Source: a virus. From it: 38,428 nucleotides of DNA. Made by a program: the position numbers and the translations under genes. How positions within the stretch are numbered: position 1 is the stretch's first letter; each line of letters opens with the position of its first letter. The DNA is taken from positions 1 through 38,428 of the IMG/VR virus record IMGVR_UViG_3300010883_000118; one strand, 5' to 3'. Shown here piece after piece: positions 14,927 through 27,200 of this stretch. The notes beneath the pieces are model-generated. The model was not told the DNA's origin and searched no databases. It was given only the letters and a program-made list of their open reading frames with translations.

Positions 14927-17743
14927 ATGGCAAATAAGAAAAAGAAAAAAACAAGTAACTCATACTGGATGGAGTTTGGGGGATCTTTAGGCTCGAACAG
15001 AGTTGCACGTGATAGAATGACAGGTCCTACTGTATTAAATTCAAACAGAAGGCTTTTACCTAAAGCTGAATTAGGCTATAGCGGACGACGTTCGGCCCAG
15101 GCTACGGCTCCCCAAGTTAATTGGGATAATATGAATGCAAATGGCCAGCAGGGATGGGGAGCACTAGGAGATACAAATGCATTGCAATATTTAGGTCCTT
15201 GGGGAATGGTGGCTGATATGGCATTAGATACGATAGGTTTTTCCGGGGATGTGAATCAGCATCGAGATAACGAAAAACAAGCGTACACTGCCCTAGGTAC
15301 TATAGATGATATTACTCAAGATGGGGCAAATAAAGATAGTCTTGATTTATCAACTCGAACAAATGCTCTAGGAGCGCAAGCTGCTTATCTAGGAACTGCT
15401 GCTCCAGATGCGGCGACTGAGTTAATGCCAGAACTTATGGAGGGAGCAGGCGCTTTAATGGGAAGTTCCGGCTCAGGAAGTATGAGCAAATTAGGAGGAT
15501 TATTTAAAGGTAAAGGAACATCTACACCGTCTACAGGTGATATAGGTGTGGAAGATGGAATAAAAATGGGAGATGCAATGGGTAGATATGGAGGTAGCCC
15601 AAATAAAAGAATATATAAACATGGAGGACATATGGTCGAAGAGTCTGGGATGGATCTTAAAAATCTTAATCGTCTAGAAAATGGAGGAGCTCTTAACTTA
15701 CGTCCAGGAGCAGGCTCTGGTCTATCCCCTTTGGGGAATCCATATTCTCCAGAAGCATTAATGGCAAGTACTGGTACAGACTCACTCAGTGCGGGCGGTC
15801 CTACCAATGAAAACTATGAGGCCGAAGGAGGAGAAGCTATTATGCATGAAACAGATGGGGCACCAGCTACTTCAGGAAATTTAAATGAGATAACTGAGAA
15901 CCTTTCAATGTTAGAAGGAGCAAGTCATGACAATGGGGGAGAAGAAGTCTCAGGAGCGGGAGAACAATATGTTTTTTCTACGAAATTAAAATCAGATACA
16001 TGGAAAAAAACATTCGCTGAAGCTGCAGAAACAATAGGAAAGAATATAGAAAAGTATGAAACCCTTAGTGATGGGAAGGAATCTGATGAGATCACCGTCT
16101 CTACAGCGAATGCAATGATTCAGTCTTGGCAACAGAAATTAGTAGATCTACAACAAGAGCAAGAAACAGCTAGGCAAGAGAAGTTTATGGGAATGATGGA
16201 AAGTGGCGCGGGACCAGAAGAATTATCTCAAGCTTTCCCGGATTTATATGAATCATTTATGGCAGAGCAGCAAATGCAAGAACAAGCTCAGATGCAACAA
16301 GGGCAACAAGGACAAGGAGGTATGGAACAAGAAGCGCAAATGGCTGCAAATCCTATGGGGAATATTGATATGGCAGCGTTATCCGCAGAAGATCAAGCGT
16401 TAGTGGGCGCTAAATATGGTTTACCACAAAAGAAATATGGAGATGATGAGGCTTTTACACCGTTTAATTTTAATGATTATATGAAACAATCCTCTGGATT
16501 TGTTCTAGGAGAGGATGATCAAACTTTTACGTTAGATAAAAACTATATGGGCGAGAAGAGCCAACTTATGGACGAGTTAACTCTAAACTATCCAGATGGA
16601 GGATACGAAGTAGGAGTCGGAGATGAAGTTGTTAATATTGATAGTCCACAAGGAATGTATGATCATTTATCATCAGACTTTAGTGACTGGAGAAATAGAC
16701 AATTAAAAGAGAATTATAGCACAAGTACGGAGAAAGTTAACAAAGCTGACTTTACAAATGCGGAAGGGGTTGTAGATACGGAGGCATTTAACAAAGCTCA
16801 AGCTACACAGAAATATTATAATAGTGGAATACCAACGAATTGGGAAAGTGACTATGGAGCGAATGCCGGACAGGGTGATAAACAATACTTTGGTAATCTA
16901 AAGAAACAATTATTATCAGATGGTAAATCTGAAAATGAGGTTAAGTCTATTTTAAATAGAGAAAAACTTAAAAGAAGTAATGACTTAGATCTTTTAAAAA
17001 GTAAATCAGAAGAAACTGTAGAACTTACTGATGCAGAAAAAGCAGAACAACAAATAGCAAAACTACAGAGGGAGAAACAGAATGAAGAGATGTTTGGAAA
17101 GCTAGGACAAGATATACAGAATCTAGCCCCATCATTATATAATATGTCTATGGGAAATAAAGATATTTCTAGACAGCAGTATGTAGGAAATAAATATGAA
17201 GATAATATTCTAGATAATATATCGAAGCTGGGTAATACAGACATTTCTCAAGAACTAGATACAACTGAACAATCTTTTAATATGATGAAGTATGCTGCAA
17301 GAAATGCATCAGATGGTTCGAGTGGTGGTATGATGAATACACTTCTTAGGGCTCAGAACTTTAAAGATAGTGCAGATAGAACTACCTATTTAAATAAAAG
17401 AAAAGCAGATACGGCAGGTCTAGTAGCAGGAAATGAAGCTTTATACAAATTAGGAGAAAATGAGAGAACAGAAAGAATGGGTATGGCTGACTCTGATTTA
17501 CAGAGTGAGGCGGCTAAACAAGCTTTCACTGCGAAAGGTTGGGAAGGGCTTTCTGGATACGGACAGTTACAACAGAAGATGGCTAACAGCGCTTCAAGAG
17601 ATGAACAGTTAAGAGGACTATTAGATGATATATATCCTGATGTTGAAATGTATATGAATAGAAATGGAGAGATGGATATTGAAAAAATCTTAGGAGAGAA
17701 TCCAGAACTGATAGAGTACTTTAAAAAAACTTATAAATTCTAA
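14927..17743 (+). CDS. Large internal virion (cargo-type) protein, crAss-like neighbourhood
   Basis: 938 residues. A Lys-rich start (NKKKKKTSN) leads into a Gly/Ser-rich N-terminal third. The block YEAEGGEAIMHE (from residue 297), GASHDNGGEE (H334) and EQYVFSTKLKS followed by TFAEAAE is a pattern I recognise from large structural proteins of Bacteroidota phages: a GE motif, an H-x-x-GG motif, and VFS-d. A Gln/Met-rich low-complexity stretch spans about residues 445-473. The rest is charged and helical, with predicted coiled coil near residues 690-730. No enzyme motif is visible. It is the first of three adjacent giant genes in the place where crAss-like genomes encode the capsid-stored cargo proteins. 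Cargo is the likeliest role; a scaffold-like protein is an alternative. Confidence 0.8.
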   Translation: MANKKKKKTSNSYWMEFGGSLGSNRVARDRMTGPTVLNSNRRLLPKAELGYSGRRSAQATAPQVNWDNMNANGQQGWGALGDTNALQYLGPWGMVADMALDTIGFSGDVNQHRDNEKQAYTALGTIDDITQDGANKDSLDLSTRTNALGAQAAYLGTAAPDAATELMPELMEGAGALMGSSGSGSMSKLGGLFKGKGTSTPSTGDIGVEDGIKMGDAMGRYGGSPNKRIYKHGGHMVEESGMDLKNLNRLENGGALNLRPGAGSGLSPLGNPYSPEALMASTGTDSLSAGGPTNENYEAEGGEAIMHETDGAPATSGNLNEITENLSMLEGASHDNGGEEVSGAGEQYVFSTKLKSDTWKKTFAEAAETIGKNIEKYETLSDGKESDEITVSTANAMIQSWQQKLVDLQQEQETARQEKFMGMMESGAGPEELSQAFPDLYESFMAEQQMQEQAQMQQGQQGQGGMEQEAQMAANPMGNIDMAALSAEDQALVGAKYGLPQKKYGDDEAFTPFNFNDYMKQSSGFVLGEDDQTFTLDKNYMGEKSQLMDELTLNYPDGGYEVGVGDEVVNIDSPQGMYDHLSSDFSDWRNRQLKENYSTSTEKVNKADFTNAEGVVDTEAFNKAQATQKYYNSGIPTNWESDYGANAGQGDKQYFGNLKKQLLSDGKSENEVKSILNREKLKRSNDLDLLKSKSEETVELTDAEKAEQQIAKLQREKQNEEMFGKLGQDIQNLAPSLYNMSMGNKDISRQQYVGNKYEDNILDNISKLGNTDISQELDTTEQSFNMMKYAARNASDGSSGGMMNTLLRAQNFKDSADRTTYLNKRKADTAGLVAGNEALYKLGENERTERMGMADSDLQSEAAKQAFTAKGWEGLSGYGQLQQKMANSASRDEQLRGLLDDIYPDVEMYMNRNGEMDIEKILGENPELIEYFKKTYKF

Positions 17744-17749
17744 TATAAA

Positions 17750-20700
17750 ATGGCAGGAATAAACAAATACATGAAGCCGGCTGAGCAGCCTTTACTAGAC
17801 ACTTACGTCCCTTTACCTTTTAAAGAGATGTCTATGGCTTACGCAGTGAAACAAAAAGAACATACCGATGCAGAAGAATTAGCAGGAAGTTTAGATGATG
17901 ATCTTTTAAAAGTAAGAGCCGTTACCCCCTTACACTCTAGGGAGTTAGGAAATATTAGAACTGGGTTAGATACTGAACTAAAAGAATTAGTTGATAAACA
18001 TGGAGGTAGATATGCTGATATGGTACCAGAATTAAGTAAAATAAAGACTAGGTTAGATAGAGACTTTAGAGATGGTAGTTTATATTCCATTCAAGAAACA
18101 ACCAGGCTTAAGGGAAAACTAGATAAAGGTATAGTTAAAGCAGAAGATTCTGAAAAGTATAGTGATTTATATAGTCCGAGGCTCGGAGGAGAACGTGATT
18201 TTACAAACTTCTATAATCAAGGTATGGTTTCTGATGGACAGGGGGGCACAACATGGGATACAGATCCGAATGTAGGATGGGAGTATACAGGAGATGGCCG
18301 TAAGATCTTATCAACATATGATTATAAGGGGGTACATCGAGGTTCAGACCAGACTGATATTGTTAATACACAAACTTTTGATAAAATAAAACCAGACATC
18401 CAGACTTGGGCAAATGAAAATAAGGGGAGATTATCAAAAGGAGAAATTAGAAAAGTTACTTTATCTAAGATTTATAGAGCAGCTCATAACGCTCACACAG
18501 CTTATCCGGATAACTTCCAAGAAGAGTTAGATCTTATAACAACAGGAATGATGACTCCAGAACAGGTGTACACATCTGCTGCGAATGCTATCGATAATAT
18601 ATATGGATCTGAACCCGAAACTGATGAGTTAACAGAAGCAAGAGACGAGGCATTAGAAGGATTAGGTACAGTAGAGGATCCATCCGCAGACGCATATAAC
18701 TGGGCAAAAACAGCTTATGTAGGTTCTTTAGGTGAGAAATATCTGATGTCTGATACTATGTATTCCGATACATTTGTTGGGACTAAAGACAGTAGCGGCT
18801 TTGGTAGTATCCCAAGAACAGATTGGGTACCGATAGTAGAGGGGGAAACTTCTATGTTACTAACTGGAAAACCAATGACACTGGATGGTACTGGGTTTGT
18901 TGCGGATTCTAAAACACCTTTACACGATTATTCAAAAGTTATAGACTCTAGAAGAAAGGTTTTAATAGATGTTAAAGACGAATACGATAGATTAGTATCT
19001 AGCGACATAGAAATGGATGATGCTTATCATACGGAGTGGCAGGAAAAAATAAATACTGCTCAGTATCAATATGAGTCTTCTGCATTTGCAATGGGTAACC
19101 TCTTACAACAATCTGCAAAAAGTATTAATGCAAAAAGAGTTGGTGATGTAGTAACCTATTCAAATTTTCAGAAAGGGAAATGGGTAGACGGAAAAGGAAT
19201 TGGAAAGGCGGAAGGGACAGTGACAGTAGGTTCTACAGAATGGAATACCGGAGGCTGGGCTACAATTCAATGGGATGAAAATGGTTTACCGTTTGATCCA
19301 GAAAATGTTGACTACAGGCAAGCTGTTAAATTACGTGGTCCAAGTAGTTACTTAAGTGTGAACCATGGATTAGCAAATGGTATAAACTCACTAGCACAAA
19401 GTTCTAAGAATCATCCACTAGCTGATGCGGCAAGGCAGCAGTCAGTTACTATGGGAACCGACGGATTCTTTAATGGAAGAGTACAGACTTTACCTTTATC
19501 TAATACTTCAACAAGTCTAGAAATGGATGAAGCCTTAGATGAAGCACTTGTAACTAACTTAACGCAAGAAGATTATGAATTCCAAACAAGCAGAGGAACA
19601 AAAGTTACTCTCAAGGGATTACTAGACGGAGTTAAGGATGGGGACAATAGTAAACAGATTTCACAAGAGACTCTTGATGGTTTAGGCGAAATAATAGAAG
19701 AAGCACAATTTACAATGGTTCCAGATCCAGCTACAAATGGTTACTTAGGAATGATTACTGTACCCCTTGAACCAAGTGATGCTTGGTTCGCGAAAGATGA
19801 TCCAAACGCTACATTAAATCTTTTCTTCCCGGCACCAAAAGAATATCATGAGACTATGAGAAGACAAGGGGAGTATGAGGAAGTTATTGATGCAGAATTG
19901 GGTACAACACAGAAAGTAACAAGACCTAGAACAGCATTAGAGAAGGCTAAGTTCGATGATGAATACTTTGCCCAACTAGATATTCAAAGAGCAAAAGATG
20001 TTCCAGGAGATATATCAATGAGTTCTTACGAAGACGGTGAAGGGAATCCATTAGGATACTATTACTATGCCCAAGATCCTACTGGAGAGCCTATTCAATT
20101 TGAACAGTATGTATTCCAACCTAGATCAGGCTTAGTAAAAGGTATAAACCCACAAGACGGTTCAACTATATTTACAACAGGAAATGAAATGTTTAATATA
20201 GATTCTGATCTAGGATCTCTTAGTTATTTAATTGCTATGAATGATCCAACTAGAGCTACTAGCAGAGACTTCTGGTTACAGCAGGCGCAAGTTCCTTCTA
20301 GTCCTATAGCTATTGAAAATACTATTCTTAATGTTCCATCGGTAGGTCTTGGGACAGATATGGGTGGAAACTCTTTCCAGACCAGTCTAAACTCAGGACA
20401 AACAATGTTACTAGATGATAGAGTATCAGAAACCTTTGCAGTTACGAATAACATGCCTAATAATCTTATAGGATTACAAAAACCTATTGCTAGCCTATTA
20501 CATAATGCTGCTGATAGCTATTCCGCTGAATTTGAAACAGTTATAAACGATAAACTTTCTGCGTCTGCTGCCACTTTACCAGTAACACTTGAAAGTGGTG
20601 CCCAAATATCTCTTCAGGAGGCTGTTGCCGGAGGTTATGTAGTACTTGAACCTAAAATTCAAGATAATCCTGATAATAATAACTTCTCATTAACCTTAGC

Positions 20701-21196
20701 AAGTGGGGCCCGTACTTACCAACAACAAAAAGAAATGTATGATGCATATGTTGCGGGAGGGAAAAAAGGTAACCCAACTGCTAACCCAGCAAATGGTGGA
20801 TTCCATGTTCTGGGGCAGGCAATAGATTTAAGTTCTCAGAAATCAGATTATGATTGGGTATTAAGCACAAAGGATGTCAAGGCTATTGGTAATTCTACAG
20901 TGGGGTTAAATGTAAGTCGTGGAGCAGGTCCTTGGGGCATATCGTTAAGCGAATTAAAAGGGTCCGATGGTAAGCTCGCGATGCCAAACTTCTATAAGAC
21001 AAGTATAAAATCCTTATTATCTCACATAACAAAATCACCAGCGGAAAGTGGAGTAATAGGTGAGTCTATAGTTAAAGACTATAACATGCCTGCTAACCAG
21101 GGAATACAGCAGTTTGATAAAGAATGGTGGCATTTATCATATGGAGAACAAACAAAAAATCCAGGGGAGTATGTATATCCTTCATGGGCAAATTAA
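17750..21196 (+). CDS. Large virion protein with C-terminal M15 (VanY-like) peptidoglycan peptidase
   Basis: 1,148 residues, starting 6 bases after the previous stop. The first ~950 residues are helical and beta-rich without a recognised family. Residues about 980-1140 are an M15 peptidase: SGARTYQQQKEMY with R988, the zinc-site motif H1019-x(6)-D1026 in HVLGQAIDL, and the final EWWHLSYGE with catalytic E1125 and zinc ligand H1128. All ligands of the LD/DD-carboxypeptidase family are present, so the site looks active. Known for the family: cleavage of D-amino-acid peptide bonds in peptidoglycan. Inference: a virion-carried muralytic enzyme that opens the cell wall during ejection; it could also serve in lysis, since no separate endolysin gene is visible in the window. 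Confidence 0.87.
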   Translation: MAGINKYMKPAEQPLLDTYVPLPFKEMSMAYAVKQKEHTDAEELAGSLDDDLLKVRAVTPLHSRELGNIRTGLDTELKELVDKHGGRYADMVPELSKIKTRLDRDFRDGSLYSIQETTRLKGKLDKGIVKAEDSEKYSDLYSPRLGGERDFTNFYNQGMVSDGQGGTTWDTDPNVGWEYTGDGRKILSTYDYKGVHRGSDQTDIVNTQTFDKIKPDIQTWANENKGRLSKGEIRKVTLSKIYRAAHNAHTAYPDNFQEELDLITTGMMTPEQVYTSAANAIDNIYGSEPETDELTEARDEALEGLGTVEDPSADAYNWAKTAYVGSLGEKYLMSDTMYSDTFVGTKDSSGFGSIPRTDWVPIVEGETSMLLTGKPMTLDGTGFVADSKTPLHDYSKVIDSRRKVLIDVKDEYDRLVSSDIEMDDAYHTEWQEKINTAQYQYESSAFAMGNLLQQSAKSINAKRVGDVVTYSNFQKGKWVDGKGIGKAEGTVTVGSTEWNTGGWATIQWDENGLPFDPENVDYRQAVKLRGPSSYLSVNHGLANGINSLAQSSKNHPLADAARQQSVTMGTDGFFNGRVQTLPLSNTSTSLEMDEALDEALVTNLTQEDYEFQTSRGTKVTLKGLLDGVKDGDNSKQISQETLDGLGEIIEEAQFTMVPDPATNGYLGMITVPLEPSDAWFAKDDPNATLNLFFPAPKEYHETMRRQGEYEEVIDAELGTTQKVTRPRTALEKAKFDDEYFAQLDIQRAKDVPGDISMSSYEDGEGNPLGYYYYAQDPTGEPIQFEQYVFQPRSGLVKGINPQDGSTIFTTGNEMFNIDSDLGSLSYLIAMNDPTRATSRDFWLQQAQVPSSPIAIENTILNVPSVGLGTDMGGNSFQTSLNSGQTMLLDDRVSETFAVTNNMPNNLIGLQKPIASLLHNAADSYSAEFETVINDKLSASAATLPVTLESGAQISLQEAVAGGYVVLEPKIQDNPDNNNFSLTLASGARTYQQQKEMYDAYVAGGKKGNPTANPANGGFHVLGQAIDLSSQKSDYDWVLSTKDVKAIGNSTVGLNVSRGAGPWGISLSELKGSDGKLAMPNFYKTSIKSLLSHITKSPAESGVIGESIVKDYNMPANQGIQQFDKEWWHLSYGEQTKNPGEYVYPSWAN

Positions 21197-21219
21197 GTAT
21201 AAACTAAAAGTAGTTTAAA

Positions 21220-24200
21220 ATGGCAAAAAAAAATCCAGGGGGTAATCTTACTATCCCCAGTCCTCAGACTTTAGATCCTATTACAGGATTACCTATGGAG
21301 CAGGACAAGAAAGAAATTATTATAGACCCTAGTGTCACAAACTCTCGTGAATTATATGATCAGGTTTCTACTGGTACACATTCAGGGCGTTACATGACGC
21401 CAAATGTTAGTGAGGTGAACTACTATGGTATGGATGATGTTACTTGGGATATTTATAATCCACAGAACATAAATAAGAGGAGAGCTGAAAATCAATTAGG
21501 TATAGTACAAGGAGGAAGAGCTCTAACTCAACTTATTTTAGGAGAGGTTGTTGGAGGAACAGTTGAATCTATTGGGAGTCTTATAGACGCCCCACTTAAA
21601 TGGATGGGAGTAGAGGAGGATAAATTCGGAAATGATTATCAAAATGCTATGTCAAAAGGAGGAAGCTGGTTAAGAAACTGGACTAAAGATGCTTTACCTA
21701 TACACAAACGTAACCCATTAGCTAAGGTTGATATGGCGGACCCAGGATGGTGGTGGGATGGGAGTGTAACTGTAGGATCTGCTATTTCCATGATGATTCC
21801 AGGATATGGGGTAATGAGAGCAGTAGCCGGGGGAACTAGATTAGCTAGAACATTCGCAGGAGCCCGCGCCCTAACCAGTACCGGGAGAGCTTCAAAAATG
21901 TATTCTAAGGCTGAAAAACTTCTTACTGGAAATGCATTTACTCAACTTGCAGGAAAGTCTGTTGTTATGGGAGTGGCATCTAGACATATGGAAAACTTTA
22001 GAGAGGCGGGAGAAACATATAAAGTAGCTTTAGATAAAAATCTTGAGTTTCTACATAAAGGAACGAACTATGAAGCCTTCCTAAATTCCCCAGAGGGAAC
22101 AAAATTTAACCAAGATTTCGGGTACAAAAAAGGAGATACGGCAAAACCTGAAGCTATAGCAAATTATTTAGCAGGCAATGCAGCCGCAAAAGCTTATACT
22201 TCAAATTGGGGTAATGTTGTATTTGATATATTACAATCCGGTCTCCTATTAAGAGGTCCACGAGTACTTGGTACAAGAGGCGCAGGAACTGGATCGCGTT
22301 CAAAAAAAGTAAGAGATGCTTCCTATGCTACTATGGCGGGGGGAGATCCACGGGGGAAGGCTATGAAAGCTTGGCAGAATTATATACGACCTGTATCAAA
22401 CTGGGCAGCATGGTCTTACTCAGAGGGGATGGAAGAACAGTGGAATTTTATTTCTATGGAAGAAGGTATACGTAAGGGAGATGTTATGGCAGGTAATATA
22501 GGATGGGAAAATGCAGAATATATGGGAAGCCTTACTCCCGCACAAAGAACAGAGGCGTACTTCCATGATCCTGAGCTGTGGTCTGCTACTATATTCGGAT
22601 CTATGGGGGGTGGTATATTTACATCAGTAGCTAATTTAAAGAATAGAAAGGCCCAGAAAGCATTAGATGCGGCACAGATTTCAGAGATTGGACAACGTGC
22701 AGAATTTATTAAAGCTGCTGAGACAAAGAAAGAAGAAGCTATAGCTCGAGGAGATTTGAATGCAGCTGCCGAACAAGATAAATTATTAGCTCTAAACCTA
22801 GCGCTAAATGCAGCAAATGTTGGAAGTGTAGATATGTTAATAGAAATGCTTAGAGACCCGGCATATGCAAAAACACTTACAGATAGTGGGATAGCTGCAC
22901 CAGAGGCAGAAGCTAATACAAATAAATTAGTTGATCTTATCCTCCAAGTTGAAAAGACATACCAAAAGTATACGAATGAGATGGTAGGTAAAAAATGGGG
23001 ACCTGGAGCAGTTTCGGCTTTAACTCAATTAGAAACTCTTGTTAATATTTATGATGGTCTTGCTAAAGAGGTAAACACGCAGCTACAAGAGAATGAAGCT
23101 TCTGATTCTTATACTACAGAACAGCTTCAAACTGGTCCTAACACACGAGCTAGATACGAGGCAATAATTAATAGAAAAAGACTACAGTCTGATATTGAGA
23201 CTTATACCCAGATAAGAAACAGGGCTGAAACACAGATGGCAGATAATAGTCTTACAGAAGCGGAAAGGAAAAATGCAGAAAAAGTAGCTAAACTTGTAGA
23301 CCAAGTTCTAGAACCAGCTAGAGTAGATTTAGGAAAAGTAGAAAAAGGAGAATCAGATTTAAAAGCTGACTCTGAAACTACGTATGATGCAGAAGCTCTC
23401 GCTAAAGAAACTAAATTTTTAAATAGTGTTAATACCGGAGGGCCCGAAGGTCTGAGATCTAAAGAGGAGATGTTTAAGCATCTTAGGGATTCATCATGGC
23501 AATCTATGCAGGATATATTAAATGGATTGAGTATTAAAACTAAAAATGAAAAAGGAGATATTTCTGATACGCAATTCTCTTCTCAAAAAGAAGCTCCATT
23601 CAGCTCAACTAGAGAAAAAGCTGTTCTTAATAATGAAGCAGAGATCCAAGAGTCTGTAAAAAATAGAGCTATATTAAATGATTTTAGAGATTTACTAAGA
23701 TCTGATCCTAATATAAGTGAAACTCAAATTAGAGATTTCTTAGCTCAATACCCTGATAATGAGTACATTCAAAAGATAGGGCAAGAAGAGTTAGAACATT
23801 TTATGCAAGCTATTGTAAACAATACAATGCGTACAGCATATGAACGCTTATTAGCTGAGAAACAGGCAGCAACAAAAGAAGTTAGTGATCAGATAGATCA
23901 ACAAATCGAAGCCTTAAAGAAAGAAGTCTTTGATCCTAAGATTAGCAGAAAAGAAAAAGCACGTAGAGTGCAAATAGAGAAAGATTATAGAGATCTTAAA
24001 GCAAGAGCAGCTCTAGCTTTATATGGAGATCCTGCGAGTAGAGATTTTATGATCGACACTTTATTTGATAGTTATACTAAAGTAGTCCCAGTAGTATGGG
24101 GAGAAATGATAGGAGCAATTTATAGAGACTCACAAACAAACGAATTGATATTCCGAGAAGGAGCGACAAACAAGGAATATATTGTACAAGAAGCTATTGC

Positions 24201-27200
24201 AGAAAAAGAGTTTGTAGATAGTAAAGGAAATCCTCTTAAAGGTCCTAACTTAGGATACTTAAACATGCTTATGCTAAGAGATTCAAATAGTATTATTGAG
24301 ATAGAGAGTGATGGGAGAACTATAAGTATTGATGGAGTCTACTATAATAATCTAGCTAGTGATCCAACCTCAGCTATTGAATACGACGCAGAATCAAATG
24401 TTGTTTCAGTTACTTTAACAAGATGGGACGGAAAGAAGATAACATTCACAGCTCCAGCAATTACAAATGAAGTAGCAAATGTTATTGAGACTTTAGAAGC
24501 AGTGAAAATAACTCGATTTAATGATCTTGTAAAAGATGATTTCTTAATCATTGAAGATAATGAAAACGAATATGTAGTTGCATACGAGACTAGAGGTTTT
24601 CATAGGTTAGTAGCTAAAGATATAAATGGAGAACCTTTATCAGGAGTCTTAAGAGAGACAGTATTACGGAAAGCTAATATAGAACTTAGTAATGCTATTC
24701 AAAATGAAATTAATAATTTAAAAGAAGAATACAATGAAACAGTCGCAACTCCTGGCAATGTTACCAGCCCCGTTACAGAAGGAAATCTTATGCCTACCGA
24801 TGTGGCAGAGACCGAGAGCTCTGAAAGCGCTGAGGGAAAACAGAACACAGAAATTAATGCAGCCAATACAACGAGTAACCCCACCCCAAGTGGAAACCAA
24901 ACCGTAGTAGAGGAAAATACACAAGAAAATATACTAGCTCAACAAGAAGCTGTGGTAGAAGTAAATCAACTTGAAGTTATAGCTGCTGATGTAGTAGAAG
25001 TAACTCCTGAAGAAGAGCAGGCAAAAGAGGAGCTCATTGCTGTTATTGAAAGTACTACAAACACAGAGACAGGACTGACAACTGTAGAGCAAGAAAGTAC
25101 TGTAGTTACTAAGAATACTCCTACAACGGATAATGTAAAGGTTCTTAATGCATCGTATCCACGAGCTTTTCTTGCTCAGTTCTTAGCTATTACTAATAAC
25201 GATCCTAAGATAGCACCTAAAGGATGGCTAACTGTTCGAGATGCTAATGGTAATCGTCTTCCAAAGTATGTTAATTCTAGTGGTAATGCATATACAATTA
25301 AGAATGCTAAAGATTTAACTAAAGAAGAACAACGTTTACTGAGTGAAGGATCAAAAAGAGTAAAAACTTTACATTATTTTGTGCCCCAGGTTGATAAGAA
25401 TAACCAACCTATTAATGAAGGAGAAAGAGTAATTGAGTCTGAGACTCTCGCACAACTCAGAACAGAAGGTGAATATCAAGTTTTAGTTGTTAATGCAGAC
25501 TCAATAGCTGTATCTGATATATATAGACTAGATTTAGCTAACAGCTCAGAAGTAGGGATAGGTACCGAAGTTATACTTAGGATAGAACCTATTAATCCAT
25601 ATTCAAATTCTACTGACCCTGTCGTTACGATACGTCTAGCATCTAACCCAAGTATTATTTTATCTGAATTGGTCCGCGGTAGCAGGGTAAACTTAAAAAA
25701 TGCTAAGCTAAGAGAGAAAATTAATAAACTTATTGCGCAGAAGACTACTGCTGATATTCGTGCTACGATAGCCGGAAAAACAAATGGCTTTGTAATTAAC
25801 CAAAAAGGTTATGCTGGCCAGTCTATACAGCAACCAATAACAATTCTTGGAGAAGATATAACTTTAGGAATTCATCAAGGAGAATCGGGTATTGTATATA
25901 ATAATACACAGGTACCAAGTCATAGGTCTGTATATTCTGAAAACGGATATGTATATGCAGCAGTTAAATCTTCTAGCGGCAGAATGGTTCCTATACGACT
26001 CTCAACATCAACCCTAAGCGAAAAGGCTATCCAAAGTATTTTAAGCACGCTTACGGATGATAACCTAACAGCAAAAGATAAGCAGGCTATTGTAAATCAA
26101 ATAGTTCATATCCCACTAGGTGTTAGAAAAGATGATCAATTTAAATTAGGAGGGAAAATGTCTAAGATACTTGCAATGGATAACTTTGTTATAAAAATCC
26201 CATTTCAAAACCAAGTACTTGGAATTCAGTATAATATGGAAGGAAGTGAGAAATTTAAAAGAAATAATTTATTAAATGCTTTAGAGGGCAAAGAATTCTT
26301 TTTTAAATTGTATGATGAAGCGGGCAATTTACTATCTACCCCAGGACCTATTATAGGACTGGCCGGACAAGCAGTGCAGACAAATCCATTAATCAGTAGT
26401 AAAACATTAAATTTAGCATCTGGAGAATTAAAAACTGCTATTGAAGAACACCTGGCTTCTAAGGTTTACCACGTAGCAAAGAATAAAATAAATACTAGTG
26501 ATTCATATTTTAACCCTCTAAGACAAGAGGCTTATAAAAATTATCTAGATTATTTAGCAACAGAAGGAATCCTAACAACAGACATCCCAGGAGTAAACGA
26601 ACAACAATTTCATAACTCTGCTATCTATGTTGAAGTAGCTGATGATATTACAAAAGCAACACAAAAGGATGTACCTTCTTTTCTAGAAGGGGCTGTGGAA
26701 GTAGAAGGGATGATTACACCTGAAATGGTAGTAGAAGAAGAAACTACTGAGTTAGATGCGTTAATGACTGGACCGCTTCCTACTACTGGAGGTACAATGA
26801 CAGTAACTACTCCTCTTACAGCAGAAACTTATGTAGAAGGTACTGCAGGTAACCAGACTATCGTAGAGATAGATCCAAATAAGATAGATGACCAATTTAA
26901 ACTGAGAGAGTATGAAGAGTTAGAAGGTAATACAGCTTTAATAACGGAAACAGAACGTCAATGGTTCTTATCTAGATTTGGACAAGAAGGGCTTACTGTT
27001 ATGGATAGATTAAAGTATATGACCTTGAAAGATGGTAGACAAGCATATGGGTATTACCATAGAGGAATGATTACTATAGCTAAAGAAGCTCAAGAAGGTA
27101 CTTTATATTGGGAAGCTTTTAGACGTATCTATGATTTACATTTAACTCCAGAAGAGAAGTCAACTATAGAATTAGAAGTTGTACAGAACTTTAATGAATC

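Noticed and set aside
15385-15807. Minus-strand open frame of about 140 codons, and another at 16852-17244
   Set aside because: Both lie opposite the 938-residue virion gene. Their Ser/Pro/Leu-rich, low-complexity products are what a reversed Gly/Glu-rich gene gives, and neither has a plausible leader or partner.
16203-16403. + strand frame of 66 codons inside the 938-residue gene
   Set aside because: It is a shifted-frame reading of the Gln/Met-rich low-complexity stretch, giving a Lys-rich artefact.
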